From contig JAIXYI010000036.1 of NCBI GenBank assembly GCA_027490305.1, forward strand, positions 62,001 to 126,000: 64,000 bases of DNA, given 5' to 3'. Numbering within the stretch: position 1 is the stretch's first letter; the number at the start of each line of letters is the position of its first letter. Both the position numbers and the translations under genes were made by a program. This DNA comes from Flavobacteriaceae bacterium (GTDB taxonomy: Bacteria; Bacteroidota; Bacteroidia; Flavobacteriales; Flavobacteriaceae). The notes beneath the pieces are model-generated. The model was not told the origin of the DNA. It did no database searches and saw only the letters and a program-made list of their open reading frames with translations. Positions 35,423-44,150 of the stretch are shown one piece after another.

Positions 35423-36169
35423 TCAAATCACCTTCGCTTCCGTATGCAAAGCATTCACCAATTCATCGAGGTTGTCAACGGTGAAGAGCTTCACGGCTGA
35501 TTTCGGCGCCGGACGCTCGAATTTCACTGCTTTAGTCTCAACGGTAACGCCTACGGGTTCCAACACGTTGATGGCTTTGGTACGGGCCGTCATGATACCG
35601 CGCATGTTCGGGATACGGAGGTCTTTTTCTTCGACGATGCCTTTTTGTCCGCCTACGATAAGCGGCAGGGAAGCCGACAACGTTTCTTTTCCGCCGTCGA
35701 TTTCGCGTACGGCTTTTGCAGTTGTGCCGTCAACGGTCAGGCCGATGCAGGAGTTGACGAAGTTCATACCCGTCAGGGCTGCCAGCATACCGGGTACCAT
35801 ACCGCCGTTGTAGTCGAGCGATTCTTTACCGCAGATGACGAGGTCGTAACCACCTTGTTTAACGACTTCCGCAAGTTGTGTGGCGACGAAAAAGCCATCG
35901 GTTGGCTGTGCGTTGATGCGGATGCCTTCGTTGGCACCGATTGCTAACGCCTTGCGGAGTGTTGGCTCGGTGTCGGGTCCGCCGACATTAACCACGGTTA
36001 CCGTAGCACCTTGCTGCTCCTGGAACCAAATGGCGCGTGTAAGCCCGAATTCATCGTTCGGGTTGATGACGAACTGCACGCCGTTGGTGTCGAACTTGGT
36101 GTCACCGTCCGTGAAATTGATTTTGGATGTTGTATCAGGCACGTGGCTGATGCAGACTAATATTTTCAT
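35423..36169 (-). CDS. etfB: electron transfer flavoprotein subunit beta
   Basis: A 248-residue EtfB with AMP-binding features typical of the family: MKILVCISHVPDTTSKINF, NPNDEFGLTRAIWFQEQ, GANEGIRINAQPTDGF, the signature VICGKESLDYNGGMVPGMLA and LPLIVGGQKGIVEE. The C-terminal tail ends in the recognition-loop region LFTVDNLDELVNALHTE. It lies upstream of etfA in the same direction. A near-consensus TACTTTCG lies at 36205-36212 on the minus strand. Confidence 0.96.
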   Translation of the reverse strand: MKILVCISHVPDTTSKINFTDGDTKFDTNGVQFVINPNDEFGLTRAIWFQEQQGATVTVVNVGGPDTEPTLRKALAIGANEGIRINAQPTDGFFVATQLAEVVKQGGYDLVICGKESLDYNGGMVPGMLAALTGMNFVNSCIGLTVDGTTAKAVREIDGGKETLSASLPLIVGGQKGIVEEKDLRIPNMRGIMTARTKAINVLEPVGVTVETKAVKFERPAPKSAVKLFTVDNLDELVNALHTEAKVI

Positions 36170-36288
36170 GTAATCACAGATTAAAAGGGGAAGTTTTCCG
36201 GATGCGAAAGTACGAAGTATTTCCCTAAAAACTACTATGCATGCATATTAAATTTCACTATTATATCGATTTCGGAGCATGGATTGCG

Positions 36289-36352
36289 GCCCGGATGGAA
36301 GCGGCATCCTTTTGCCGCGGGGTTCGCGGCGAAAGATAGAGCGGACAGCCGG
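36289..36352 (+). repeat. structured intergenic element, copy B, upstream of etfB
   Basis: Arms GGATGGAAGCGGCATCCTTT (36293 onward) and GGCGAAAGATAGAGCGGA followed by CAGCC (36328-36350) match copy A at 35270-35366. The apical stem here is GCCGCG/CGCGGC around GGGTT, different in sequence from copy A but also paired. It lies in the 275-base etfB/pdhB divergent space, which otherwise holds only promoter-like boxes. Confidence 0.6.
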
Positions 36353-36408
36353 AATTGTCCGCCCTTATCAAAAACGGCGAAACCACTTCCCAAATCATAC
36401 AAAATCCC

Positions 36409-36416
36409 TATTTTTG
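36409..36416 (+). promoter_or_regulatory. -7 element TATTTTTG for pdhB
   Basis: Exact TAnnTTTG match 28 bases before the pdhB start; no TTG at -33 spacing. Confidence 0.45.
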
Positions 36417-36444
36417 CTATCCGAAAATCTGATAACACGTATAT

Positions 36445-37428
36445 ATGAGAACGATACAGTTCCGTGAGGCCATAGCCGAAGCGATGAGTGAAGAGATGCG
36501 CCGCGACGAATCGGTGTATTTGATGGGTGAGGAAGTGGCCGAGTACAACGGCGCCTACAAAGCGTCGAAAGGGATGCTCGACGAGTTCGGGCCGAAGCGC
36601 GTAATCGACACGCCGATTGCCGAATTGGGTTTTGCCGGTATCGCGGTGGGTTCGACCATGAACGGCTGCCGTCCGATCGTGGAATTCATGACCTTCAACT
36701 TCTCGCTCGTAGGCATCGACCAGATCATCAACAACGCGGCGAAAATGCGCCAGATGTCAGCCGGGCAGTTCCCGATGCCAATGGTGTTCCGTGGCCCTAC
36801 GGCTTCTGCCGGACAGTTGGCAGCGACGCACTCGCAGGCGTTCGAGAACTGGTTTGCCAATACGCCGGGCCTGAAAGTAGTGGTGCCGTCGACGCCGTAT
36901 GACGCGAAAGGCTTGCTGAAATCGGCGATCCGTGACAACGATCCGGTGATTTTCATGGAGTCGGAGCAGATGTATGGCGACAAAGGCGAAGTGCCGGAAG
37001 AGGAATATACGATTCCGCTTGGCGTGGCCGATATCAAACGCGAAGGTTCGGATGTGACCATCGTGTCGTTCGGAAAAATCATCAAGGAAGCGCTGGCTGC
37101 GGCTGAAACATTGGCGGCGGAAGGCATTTCCTGCGAAGTAATCGACCTGCGCACCGTGCGTCCGATGGATTATGACGCGATTTTGAACTCGGTAAAGAAA
37201 ACCAACCGTCTCGTAGTTTTGGAAGAAGCCTGGCCGTTTGCAAGTGTGGCGGGGGAAATCACGTATATCGTGCAGGAGCGTGCTTTCGACTACCTCGATG
37301 CGCCGATCCAACGAATTACGACCGCTGACACTCCGGCACCGTATTCTCCGGTGCTGCTGAAAGAATGGTTGCCGAATGCAGACGATGTGATCAAGGCGGT
37401 TCGCAAAGTAGCGTATAAGAAGAATTGA
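36445..37428 (+). CDS. pdhB: pyruvate dehydrogenase E1 component, beta subunit
   Basis: A 327-residue E1-beta transketolase-like subunit that pairs with PdhA to decarboxylate pyruvate on thiamine diphosphate. Motifs: the N-terminal REAIAEAMSEEM, YLMGEEVAEYNGAYKASKGM (with the catalytic GEEV Glu), RVIDTPIAELGFAGIAVG, MPMVFRGPTASAGQLAATHS, and the C-terminal EVIDLRTVRPMD and VVLEEAWPFASV. No pdhA or pdhC is in the window. A branched-chain 2-oxoacid subunit is the main alternative, but the sequence reads as PDH. A terminator-like hairpin follows at 37518. Confidence 0.93.
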   Translation: MRTIQFREAIAEAMSEEMRRDESVYLMGEEVAEYNGAYKASKGMLDEFGPKRVIDTPIAELGFAGIAVGSTMNGCRPIVEFMTFNFSLVGIDQIINNAAKMRQMSAGQFPMPMVFRGPTASAGQLAATHSQAFENWFANTPGLKVVVPSTPYDAKGLLKSAIRDNDPVIFMESEQMYGDKGEVPEEEYTIPLGVADIKREGSDVTIVSFGKIIKEALAAAETLAAEGISCEVIDLRTVRPMDYDAILNSVKKTNRLVVLEEAWPFASVAGEITYIVQERAFDYLDAPIQRITTADTPAPYSPVLLKEWLPNADDVIKAVRKVAYKKN

Positions 37429-37509
37429 TAGTTGATAATTGAGAATTGGGGTAGAGGCGGTTGTGTCTTAAATTTCACGCCACCCTTCATCGGTTTTCAA
37501 TTAATACGG

Positions 37510-37517
37510 TATATTTG
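37510..37517 (+). promoter_or_regulatory. -7 element TATATTTG for the DUF5686 gene
   Basis: Exact TAnnTTTG match, 33 bases before the ATG. It directly abuts a terminator-like hairpin at 37518. Confidence 0.5.
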
Positions 37518-37550
37518 GGCTCCTCTGATAATGAGGGGCCTTTTTATTTT
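37518..37550 (+). terminator. terminator-like hairpin abutting the DUF5686 start codon
   Basis: GGCTCCTC pairs with GAGGGGCC (one wobble), loop TGATAAT, then TTTTTATTTT running into the ATG at 37551. It may end pdhB transcription or act as a leader hairpin of the downstream gene. Confidence 0.6.
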
Positions 37551-40034
37551 ATGAATTACCGATTACTACTTCCGTTTTTCCTTCTTTTTCTATCGATTTC
37601 CGCCATAGGCCAAACGAAGGTGTCTGGTGTCGTAATAGACAGCCAGGGACTCCCGGTGGGCTTCGCCAATGTGTCGTTCAAAGGAACCACCGAAGGGGTG
37701 GTCACCAACGAAGACGGCCATTTTTACCTCGAGTCGCCGTATGACCGCAAATTGCTGGTGGTGTCGTTCGTAGGGTACCAGACAACCGAAATCCAATTAA
37801 CGAAGAACGTCAGTTATAATATGAAGGTGACGCTTCCGGATGGGCAAGAGTTGAAAGAGGTGAAGGTGTATACGGGTAAGACTTCCAAAAAGAACAACCC
37901 GGCCCTCGACATCCTTCGGAAAATCTGGGCGCGACGTCGTAAGAACGGCTTGAAGATGTTCAAGCAGTATGAAATGGACAAGTATGAAAAGGTCGAATTC
38001 GACATGAACACCATCGACAGTGCGATGATGAAGAGCAAGCTGTTCAAAGGGATGGAGTTCGTTTTTACCTATATGGACACGTCGAGCATCACCGGCAAGA
38101 CCTACCTGCCTATCTTCATCAACGAGGCACTTTCAAATGTGTATGGCGACAACGTACGCAGCAAAGTCAAGGAAGTGCTGAAGGCGAATAAGAATTCGGG
38201 TTTCAGTTCGAACCAACAAATCCTGGCGTTTATCAAAGACCTATATGCCGAATACGATATTTACGACAACTATCTGAAGTTCTTCGACAAGGCCTTTACG
38301 AGTCCGTTGTCGCGCACCGGTATCGACGTCTATAATTATGTGTTGGCCGATAGTGCCTTCGTGGATAAGAAGTGGTGTTATAACATCGTGTTTTACCCAC
38401 GACGAAAGGGCGAGTTGACGTTCAAAGGCGACTTCTGGGTGGCCGATACGACCTTTGCCATCAAGTCGATCAGCATGGCCGCGACGAAAAGCGCGAACAT
38501 CAACTGGGTGAAAGACATTTATATCGAGCAGGAGTTCGATGTGGTGAACGATTCGGTGTTTTTGCTGACACGCGACTATATGATGACCGATTTCGCCCTG
38601 AACAAGAAGGAGAAATCAAAAGGTATTTATGGGAAGCGGACGACACTCTTCCGCAACCATGTGTTCAATAAGGAACATCCTGAGGAATTCTACCGTCCGG
38701 AGGTAAACTCGTTCGATGAATCGGTTTACAAGCGCGACGACGATTTCTGGGCCGAGAACCGCTTTGAGGAACTCAATAAAGATGAGAAAGGCGTCTATAA
38801 CATGCTCGACAGCCTGCAGCACAACCGGAAATTCCAGCGATTATATGATATTGTCTCGATTCTGGGAAGTGGCTACGTGCAATTCGGGAATTTCGATTAC
38901 GGTCCCATCTTCTCCACTTTTGGATTTAATGAAGTGGAAGGACTGCGGATCCGGGCAGGCGGGCGCACCTATTTCGGGCAGAACGACCCGTGGCGGCTCC
39001 AGGGTTATCTGGCGTATGGCTTTAAGGACGATAAAGTAAAATATGGCGTGTCGGGCCGGTGGTTGCTTGACAAGAACAAGCGTCTCATTCTGACAGGCGG
39101 GCATCGGCGCGATGTGGAACAGATTGGTGCCAGCCTTACGACGACGAATGATATATTGGGGCGGAGTTTCGCTTCCTCGGCACTGTTCACCAATGGAAGT
39201 AATGGAAAACTTACGACCATCAGCCTAAGCTCTTTGTCACTCGAAATCGAGCCAGTCAAGAACCTGACATTCCAGGCGGGTTTCTCGTATCGAACGCTGG
39301 AATCGGCTTCGTCTACGTTCAGCCTGGCCTACTACACCGACCTTACGCAACAGGAAGTGAAGAGCAACATCCGGCAGTCGGAAATGAGTATCCAGCTCGA
39401 CTGGACGCCGAAGCGCAAAACCGTCGGGTATGGCGTCGAGCGCAACATCGTTGACAGTCCGTATACACGCCTGTTCCTCAATTACAGCCAGGGCTTCAAA
39501 GGCGTCTTCGATAGTGACTTCGATTACGAGCGCTTCCAGTTGTACTACAAACAGCCGCTGAACATCGGCGGGCTGGGCCGTCTGGATGTCATTACGGAAG
39601 TAGGAAAGACCTATAGTTATATTCCGCTTGGGCTCATGACGATCGTGCCGGGTAACCAGACCTATTTTACGATTGAGAACACCTTCAACCTGCTCGACTT
39701 CTACGAGTTTGCTGCGGATACCTATGCTACGTTGCAGTTGCAGCACAATTTCGGAGGGCGTATCTTCTCGCGTATCGGTCCGTTGCGCAAACTCAACTGG
39801 CGTGAGACCATCGGCTTCAAGGGAGTGGTGGGCACGATCAGCGATAAGAACAAGCTGATCAATATGCCATCCGGACTCGAATACCGCGCGCCGGAGAACT
39901 TCTATTGGGAATGGAATGCCGGTATCGGCAACATCTTCAAGGTGTTCCGTATTGAGTTTGCCTGGAGGGGATCGTATATCAGTCCGACCTCAAACAACTT
40001 CGGGGTGAAAGGATCGTTTGGGTTTTATTTCTAG
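37551..40034 (+). CDS. DUF5686 outer membrane protein with carboxypeptidase-regulatory domain
   Basis: An 827-residue envelope protein: signal peptide (LLLPFFLLFLSISAIGQ), a CarboxypepD_reg-like domain (about 20-105; VSGVVIDSQGLPVGFANVSF, EDGHFYLESPYDRKLLVVSF) and the long DUF5686 region, probably ending in a beta-barrel. Supporting segments are NPALDILRKIWARRRKNG, YYKQPLNIGGLGRLD and the C-terminal aromatic GSFGFYF. The ATG at 37551 immediately precedes the signal peptide; the upstream 30 codons run through the hairpin and promoter. The function of the family is unknown. No partner gene is evident; the next gene is a DNA glycosylase. Confidence 0.87.
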   Translation: MNYRLLLPFFLLFLSISAIGQTKVSGVVIDSQGLPVGFANVSFKGTTEGVVTNEDGHFYLESPYDRKLLVVSFVGYQTTEIQLTKNVSYNMKVTLPDGQELKEVKVYTGKTSKKNNPALDILRKIWARRRKNGLKMFKQYEMDKYEKVEFDMNTIDSAMMKSKLFKGMEFVFTYMDTSSITGKTYLPIFINEALSNVYGDNVRSKVKEVLKANKNSGFSSNQQILAFIKDLYAEYDIYDNYLKFFDKAFTSPLSRTGIDVYNYVLADSAFVDKKWCYNIVFYPRRKGELTFKGDFWVADTTFAIKSISMAATKSANINWVKDIYIEQEFDVVNDSVFLLTRDYMMTDFALNKKEKSKGIYGKRTTLFRNHVFNKEHPEEFYRPEVNSFDESVYKRDDDFWAENRFEELNKDEKGVYNMLDSLQHNRKFQRLYDIVSILGSGYVQFGNFDYGPIFSTFGFNEVEGLRIRAGGRTYFGQNDPWRLQGYLAYGFKDDKVKYGVSGRWLLDKNKRLILTGGHRRDVEQIGASLTTTNDILGRSFASSALFTNGSNGKLTTISLSSLSLEIEPVKNLTFQAGFSYRTLESASSTFSLAYYTDLTQQEVKSNIRQSEMSIQLDWTPKRKTVGYGVERNIVDSPYTRLFLNYSQGFKGVFDSDFDYERFQLYYKQPLNIGGLGRLDVITEVGKTYSYIPLGLMTIVPGNQTYFTIENTFNLLDFYEFAADTYATLQLQHNFGGRIFSRIGPLRKLNWRETIGFKGVVGTISDKNKLINMPSGLEYRAPENFYWEWNAGIGNIFKVFRIEFAWRGSYISPTSNNFGVKGSFGFYF

Positions 40035-40057
40035 CGGATACGCCAAATCCCATTTTC

Positions 40058-40657
40058 ATGAAACATGCGTTCGACCACCTTACCGCGGCAGATGCTACTT
40101 TCAATGAAATAGTTGCCACCTACGGGTATCCCACGCCCCAGTTGCGCGAGCCGGGTTTCGCCGCCATGGTGCACATCATCCTCGAGCAACAGGTTTCGAT
40201 TGCATCGGCGAAAGCCACCTATGCCAAATTGCACACACTTCTGGAGGTCCTGACACCATCGACGGCCCTTTCGGCATCTGATGAAACCTATCGGATGGCG
40301 GGCGTGTCGCGACAGAAGACCGCCTATATCCGTGACCTAGCGCAACGGGTAGCGTCAGGTATCCTCGATTTTGAAAGTCTGTCGGCAAAAACGGAAGCAG
40401 AGGTGCGGTCGGAGTTGCTGCAAATAAAAGGGGTCGGGCATTGGTCGATTGACGTCTACCTCATGTTTTGCCTGCAATCAGAAGATATATTGCCGTTGGG
40501 CGACATCGCGATCGTCAACACCATGAAGGAATTTTGGCCCGACCTGTCGGCAGCCGAAAGGGAAGAGAAAGCGGCGACCTGGAAGCCATATCGCACGGCG
40601 GCGGCGTACCTGCTGTGGCACCATTATCTTCGTCGAAGAGGCCGTCATGACCTGTGA
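40058..40657 (+). CDS. DNA-3-methyladenine glycosylase 2 family protein (HhH-GPD)
   Basis: A 199-residue base-excision repair glycosylase of the AlkA/HhH-GPD class. It shows IILEQQVSIASAKATYAKL, the helix-hairpin-helix LLQIKGVGHWSIDVYLMF, and the catalytic-Asp loop LPLGDIAIVN, followed by AATWKPYRTAAAYLLWHHY. There is no Cys4 iron-sulfur cluster, as in AlkA and unlike Nth. The protein is shorter than E. coli AlkA because it lacks the N-terminal TBP-like domain. Substrate range (3-methyladenine or other alkylated bases) is inferred. Confidence 0.9.
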   Translation: MKHAFDHLTAADATFNEIVATYGYPTPQLREPGFAAMVHIILEQQVSIASAKATYAKLHTLLEVLTPSTALSASDETYRMAGVSRQKTAYIRDLAQRVASGILDFESLSAKTEAEVRSELLQIKGVGHWSIDVYLMFCLQSEDILPLGDIAIVNTMKEFWPDLSAAEREEKAATWKPYRTAAAYLLWHHYLRRRGRHDL

Positions 40658-40734
40658 TGCGGGCATTTGGCAGTTGGGGAGGAAACGTCTTCTTTATTTC
40701 CCTTGAAAACCCTCGCTGCATCTTAAAAATTTGT

Positions 40735-40742
40735 TATTTTTG
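40735..40742 (+). promoter_or_regulatory. -7 element TATTTTTG for hppA
   Basis: Exact TAnnTTTG match 27 bases before the hppA start. The nearest upstream TTG is 29 bases away, outside the usual range. Confidence 0.45.
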
Positions 40743-40769
40743 CACCCGTTAATAAAAGACTAAGAACTT

Positions 40770-43133
40770 ATGGAGAAATTTATCGTTTATGTTCCTGTCG
40801 CTATGGCGGTTATCGGACTTGCGTTCATGCTGGTCAAGGCGATGTGGGTAAACAAACAGCCTGCAGGTGATGAGAAAATGCAAGGCATTTCAAAAGCCAT
40901 CGCAGAAGGAGCCCTGGCTTTCCTTAACGCTGAGTACCGTATTTTGGCTGTATTCGTCGTGTTGGCAGGAGGTGCGCTCTTCGCTGTATCCCAATTGGTT
41001 GAGACATCGCACTGGATGATTGTCGTAGCCTTTGTTTTCGGCGCCGTGTTTTCAGCGCTTGCCGGTAACATCGGAATGCGTATCGCAACGAAATCAAATG
41101 TCCGTACTACACAGGCCGCCCGCACCAGCCTTCCTGACGCCCTCAAAGTGTCATTCGGAGGCGGAACCGTTATGGGTCTGGGTGTTGCAGGTCTTGCGGT
41201 ATTGGGTCTCTCCCTTTTCTTCCTGTTCTTCGTGTCACAATTCGTGACGGAAGGCGGTGACTTTTACACACAAATGACACTCGTGTTGGAAACCCTGGCC
41301 GGGTTCTCACTGGGTGCTGAATCGATTGCACTCTTCGCCCGTGTGGGTGGAGGTATCTATACAAAAGCGGCCGACGTAGGGGCTGACCTCGTGGGTAAAG
41401 TAGAAGCGGGTATCCCAGAGGACGATCCGCGTAACCCTGCCACGATTGCCGACAACGTAGGTGACAACGTAGGTGACGTAGCCGGTATGGGTGCCGACCT
41501 TTTCGGTTCGTATGTGGCTACCGTACTCGCCTCTATGGTGTTGGGTAACTACATCATCAAAGACATGACAGAAGCCGGTGGCGCACAGTTCACCGACAAG
41601 TTCAATAACATGGGGCCGATCGTGCTTCCGCTGGTGATCGCCGGTGTGGGTATCCTTTCTTCTATCATCGGAACCTTCTTCGTTCGTATCAAAAACAATG
41701 ACGCCAAAGAAGCACAGGTGCAGGGTGCCCTTAACCTGGGTAACTACGTATCGCTTGGGCTTACGGTAGTCGCTTGTTATTTCCTGATCGACTATATGTT
41801 GCCGGCTGAAATCCAGATGAAGTTCTTCGGTGAAGGCATGGTGACCATTCCGAAGATGCATGTATTCTATGCAACCCTGGTAGGTTTGGCAGTAGGACTG
41901 TTGATTTCGGCATTTACCGAATTCTACACTGCCCTTGGCAAAAAGCCAGTGTTGAACATTGTACAGAACTCGTCAACCGGTGCGGCCACCAACATCATCG
42001 CAGGTTTGGCTACCGGTATGAAATCGACCTTCTCTTCCGTACTTCTTTTCGCTGCGGCGATCTGGGGATCGTATGCACTCGCCGGTTTCTACGGTGTAGC
42101 GATTGCCGCGTCGGCCATGATGGCGACTACGGCGATGCAGTTGGCAATTGACGCGTTTGGACCGATTGCGGATAACGCAGGTGGTGTAGCTGAGATGAGC
42201 GAGCTTCCGAAAGAAGTGCGCCAGCGTACTGACGTTCTTGACTCGGTAGGTAATACAACGGCGGCTGTTGGTAAAGGTTTTGCGATTGCATCTGCGGCCC
42301 TTACGGCACTGGCGCTTTTTGCGGCGTATGTAACGTTTACGGGCATCGATGGTATTAATATCTTCAAGGCAGACGTATTGTCGGCCCTGTTCATCGGTGG
42401 TATGATTCCGGTTGTGTTCTCGGCCCTTGCGATGCAGTCGGTGGGTAAAGCAGCGATGGACATGGTAAACGAGGTGCGTCGTCAGTTCCGCGAAATTCCA
42501 GGTATCATGGAAGGAACCGGAAAGCCTGACTACGGCAGGTGTGTGGATATCTCTACCCGCGCTGCGTTACGTGAAATGATGCTTCCGGGTGCCATTACGA
42601 TCACGGTTCCGATCCTTGTCGGACTTTTCATGGGTGCTGAGGCATTGGGTGGTTATATGGCCGGCGTGTGCGTATCAGGCGTTCTTTGGGCGATCTTCCA
42701 GAACAATGCCGGTGGTGCATGGGACAACGCGAAGAAGTCATTCGAAGCTGGTGTCATGATCAACGGCGAAATGACCTATAAAGGTTCAGACGCACACAAA
42801 GCGGCTGTAACAGGTGACACCGTGGGTGATCCATTTAAAGATACATCAGGTCCGTCTATGAACATCCTGATCAAACTTACCTGTCTTGTTGGACTCGTGA
42901 TTGCGCCAATCCTCGGTGGTCATCATGCCACAACCGTAAAAGAAGGCGTGCAAACTGCTTCCTGCTGCTCGGTTGATTCGGGCAAATGCCAGTCGATGAC
43001 GGCAGAAGAGTGCAAAGCGAAAGGCTGCACCAATGCGTCTTGCGAGCATCGTGTAGGGGCAGAAACCGCTGCGCCTGTTGCACCTGCTGCTGTTGAACCG
43101 GCTGCTGAGGAAACAGAAGCAACGGAGAACTAA
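40770..43133 (+). CDS. hppA: membrane pyrophosphatase (ion-pumping, K+-dependent type) with Cys-rich C-terminal tail
   Basis: A 787-residue polytopic pump that couples pyrophosphate hydrolysis to Na+ or H+ export. Pyrophosphate-site motifs: [39 protein letters not shown] and DNAGGVAEM. The sequence [11 protein letters not shown] has Ala where K+-independent enzymes have Lys, so this is the K+-dependent class; Na+ versus H+ cannot be decided by eye. After the last membrane segment ([15 protein letters not shown]) comes an unusual tail of about 55 residues with six cysteines ([25 protein letters not shown]) and then an Ala/Pro/Glu-rich end. A terminator follows at 43155. Confidence 0.95.
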   Translation: MEKFIVYVPVAMAVIGLAFMLVKAMWVNKQPAGDEKMQGISKAIAEGALAFLNAEYRILAVFVVLAGGALFAVSQLVETSHWMIVVAFVFGAVFSALAGNIGMRIATKSNVRTTQAARTSLPDALKVSFGGGTVMGLGVAGLAVLGLSLFFLFFVSQFVTEGGDFYTQMTLVLETLAGFSLGAESIALFARVGGGIYTKAADVGADLVGKVEAGIPEDDPRNPATIADNVGDNVGDVAGMGADLFGSYVATVLASMVLGNYIIKDMTEAGGAQFTDKFNNMGPIVLPLVIAGVGILSSIIGTFFVRIKNNDAKEAQVQGALNLGNYVSLGLTVVACYFLIDYMLPAEIQMKFFGEGMVTIPKMHVFYATLVGLAVGLLISAFTEFYTALGKKPVLNIVQNSSTGAATNIIAGLATGMKSTFSSVLLFAAAIWGSYALAGFYGVAIAASAMMATTAMQLAIDAFGPIADNAGGVAEMSELPKEVRQRTDVLDSVGNTTAAVGKGFAIASAALTALALFAAYVTFTGIDGINIFKADVLSALFIGGMIPVVFSALAMQSVGKAAMDMVNEVRRQFREIPGIMEGTGKPDYGRCVDISTRAALREMMLPGAITITVPILVGLFMGAEALGGYMAGVCVSGVLWAIFQNNAGGAWDNAKKSFEAGVMINGEMTYKGSDAHKAAVTGDTVGDPFKDTSGPSMNILIKLTCLVGLVIAPILGGHHATTVKEGVQTASCCSVDSGKCQSMTAEECKAKGCTNASCEHRVGAETAAPVAPAAVEPAAEETEATEN

Positions 43134-43154
43134 GCGTTCTTATATAGATAAAGA

Positions 43155-43182
43155 AAAGCCTCCCAACCGGGAGGTTTTTTTA
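43155..43182 (+). terminator. terminator after hppA
   Basis: Stem CCTCCC/GGGAGG around AACC, followed by seven T, 20 bases after the stop codon. Confidence 0.88.
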
Positions 43183-43301
43183 TGGCCTGATGGAAGACGC
43201 GTATCGACTGCACTGGAAAGGGAATGGCGTGCGTTGTGAGGTCGTCTGTAGGGTATTTTCAGGAGGGGAGAGCGGTTTTTTTGGGGTGGAAAGGGGAGGC
43301 C

Positions 43302-43336
43302 CAGACCTCAAAGGTTTTCAAAACCTTTGAGGTCTG
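43302..43336. repeat. 17-bp perfect palindrome CAGACCTCAAAGGTTTT
   Basis: CAGACCTCAAAGGTTTT (43302-43318) and its exact reverse complement (43320-43336) are separated by a single base. It lies in the 402-base gap between hppA and the dNK gene, which also holds the hppA terminator and the GCACTCAG array but no credible gene. Confidence 0.9.
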
Positions 43337-43451
43337 AAAGGTACCCCAAACGCGGAAAACAGCGTTACGGGGAGAACCGCATATTTTGTTAAAACAAAGC
43401 GACGAAAAAAAGAAAGAAAAGTAATGCGCCTGCCCGCCACGCCGTACTTTT

Positions 43452-43538
43452 GCACTCAGGCACTCAGGCACTCAGGCACTCAGGCACTCAGGCACTCAGG
43501 CACTCAGGCACTCAGGCACTCAGGCACTCAGGCACTCA
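43452..43538. repeat. tandem array of 8-bp unit GCACTCAG
   Basis: Ten perfect copies of GCACTCAG (43452-43531) plus seven bases of an eleventh. The array ends inside the stop codon of the deoxynucleoside kinase gene (TCA at 43536-43538 on the plus strand), so it forms that gene's 3' untranslated region. Confidence 0.97.
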
Positions 43539-44150
43539 AAACAACCCATTCAACTCCGCATTAATCCTGTTGATCACATTCCCCAAGTCTTCGGGGTTGT
43601 TGACGAAGTCAATTTTATCGACGTCAATGATCAGCAGTTTGCCTTTGTCGTATTTCTGGATCCAGGCTTCATAGCGTTCATTGAGGCGACTGAGATAATC
43701 GATGGAAATCGAGTTTTCATAGTCGCGTCCCCGTTTGTGGATCTGCGACACCAGGTTGGGAATCGAACTGCGTAGGTAAATCAACATATCCGGTGAACTC
43801 ACCAGGCTTTCCATCAATTCGAACAGCATGGTATAGTTCTGGAAGTCGCGGTTGGTCATGAGTCCCATCGCATGGAGGTTGGGCGCAAAGATGTGCGCAT
43901 CCTCATAAATGGTACGGTCCTGTATGATTTTCTTGCCACTTTCACGAAACTGCAGGATCTGGCGGAAACGACTGTTGAGGAAGTAAATCTGCAGGTTGAA
44001 CGACCAACGTTCCATCTGGTGGTAAAAGTCGTCGAGATATGGATTGTCGACCACATCCTCATAATGCGGCTCCCAGTTGAAGTGCTTGGCCAAAAGGCGG
44101 GTCAGGGTCGTTTTTCCGGCACCGATGTTTCCGGCAATCGCGATGTGCAT
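43536..44150 (-). CDS. deoxynucleoside kinase
   Basis: A 204-residue kinase of the dCK/dGK/TK2-like family that phosphorylates deoxynucleosides in the salvage pathway. P-loop IAGNIGAGKTTL (residues about 4-15), the acidic VVDNPYLDDFY segment, the signature IIQDRTIYEDAHIF (Asp-Arg of the ERS/DRS position) and the LID-region arginines in SQIHKRGRDYE. Substrate base preference cannot be told from the sequence. The start overlaps the stop of the upstream hypothetical gene (TGATG). The stop codon lies in the end of the GCACTCAG array. Confidence 0.93.
   Translation of the reverse strand: MHIAIAGNIGAGKTTLTRLLAKHFNWEPHYEDVVDNPYLDDFYHQMERWSFNLQIYFLNSRFRQILQFRESGKKIIQDRTIYEDAHIFAPNLHAMGLMTNRDFQNYTMLFELMESLVSSPDMLIYLRSSIPNLVSQIHKRGRDYENSISIDYLSRLNERYEAWIQKYDKGKLLIIDVDKIDFVNNPEDLGNVINRINAELNGLF

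Noticed and set aside
43452..43538. CRISPR array
   Set aside because: The unit is 8 bp with no spacers and no cas genes nearby; it is a simple tandem repeat.
43450..43674. Open frame encoding HSGTQALR repeats
   Set aside because: It arises from translation of the GCACTCAG tandem array and overlaps the deoxynucleoside kinase gene.
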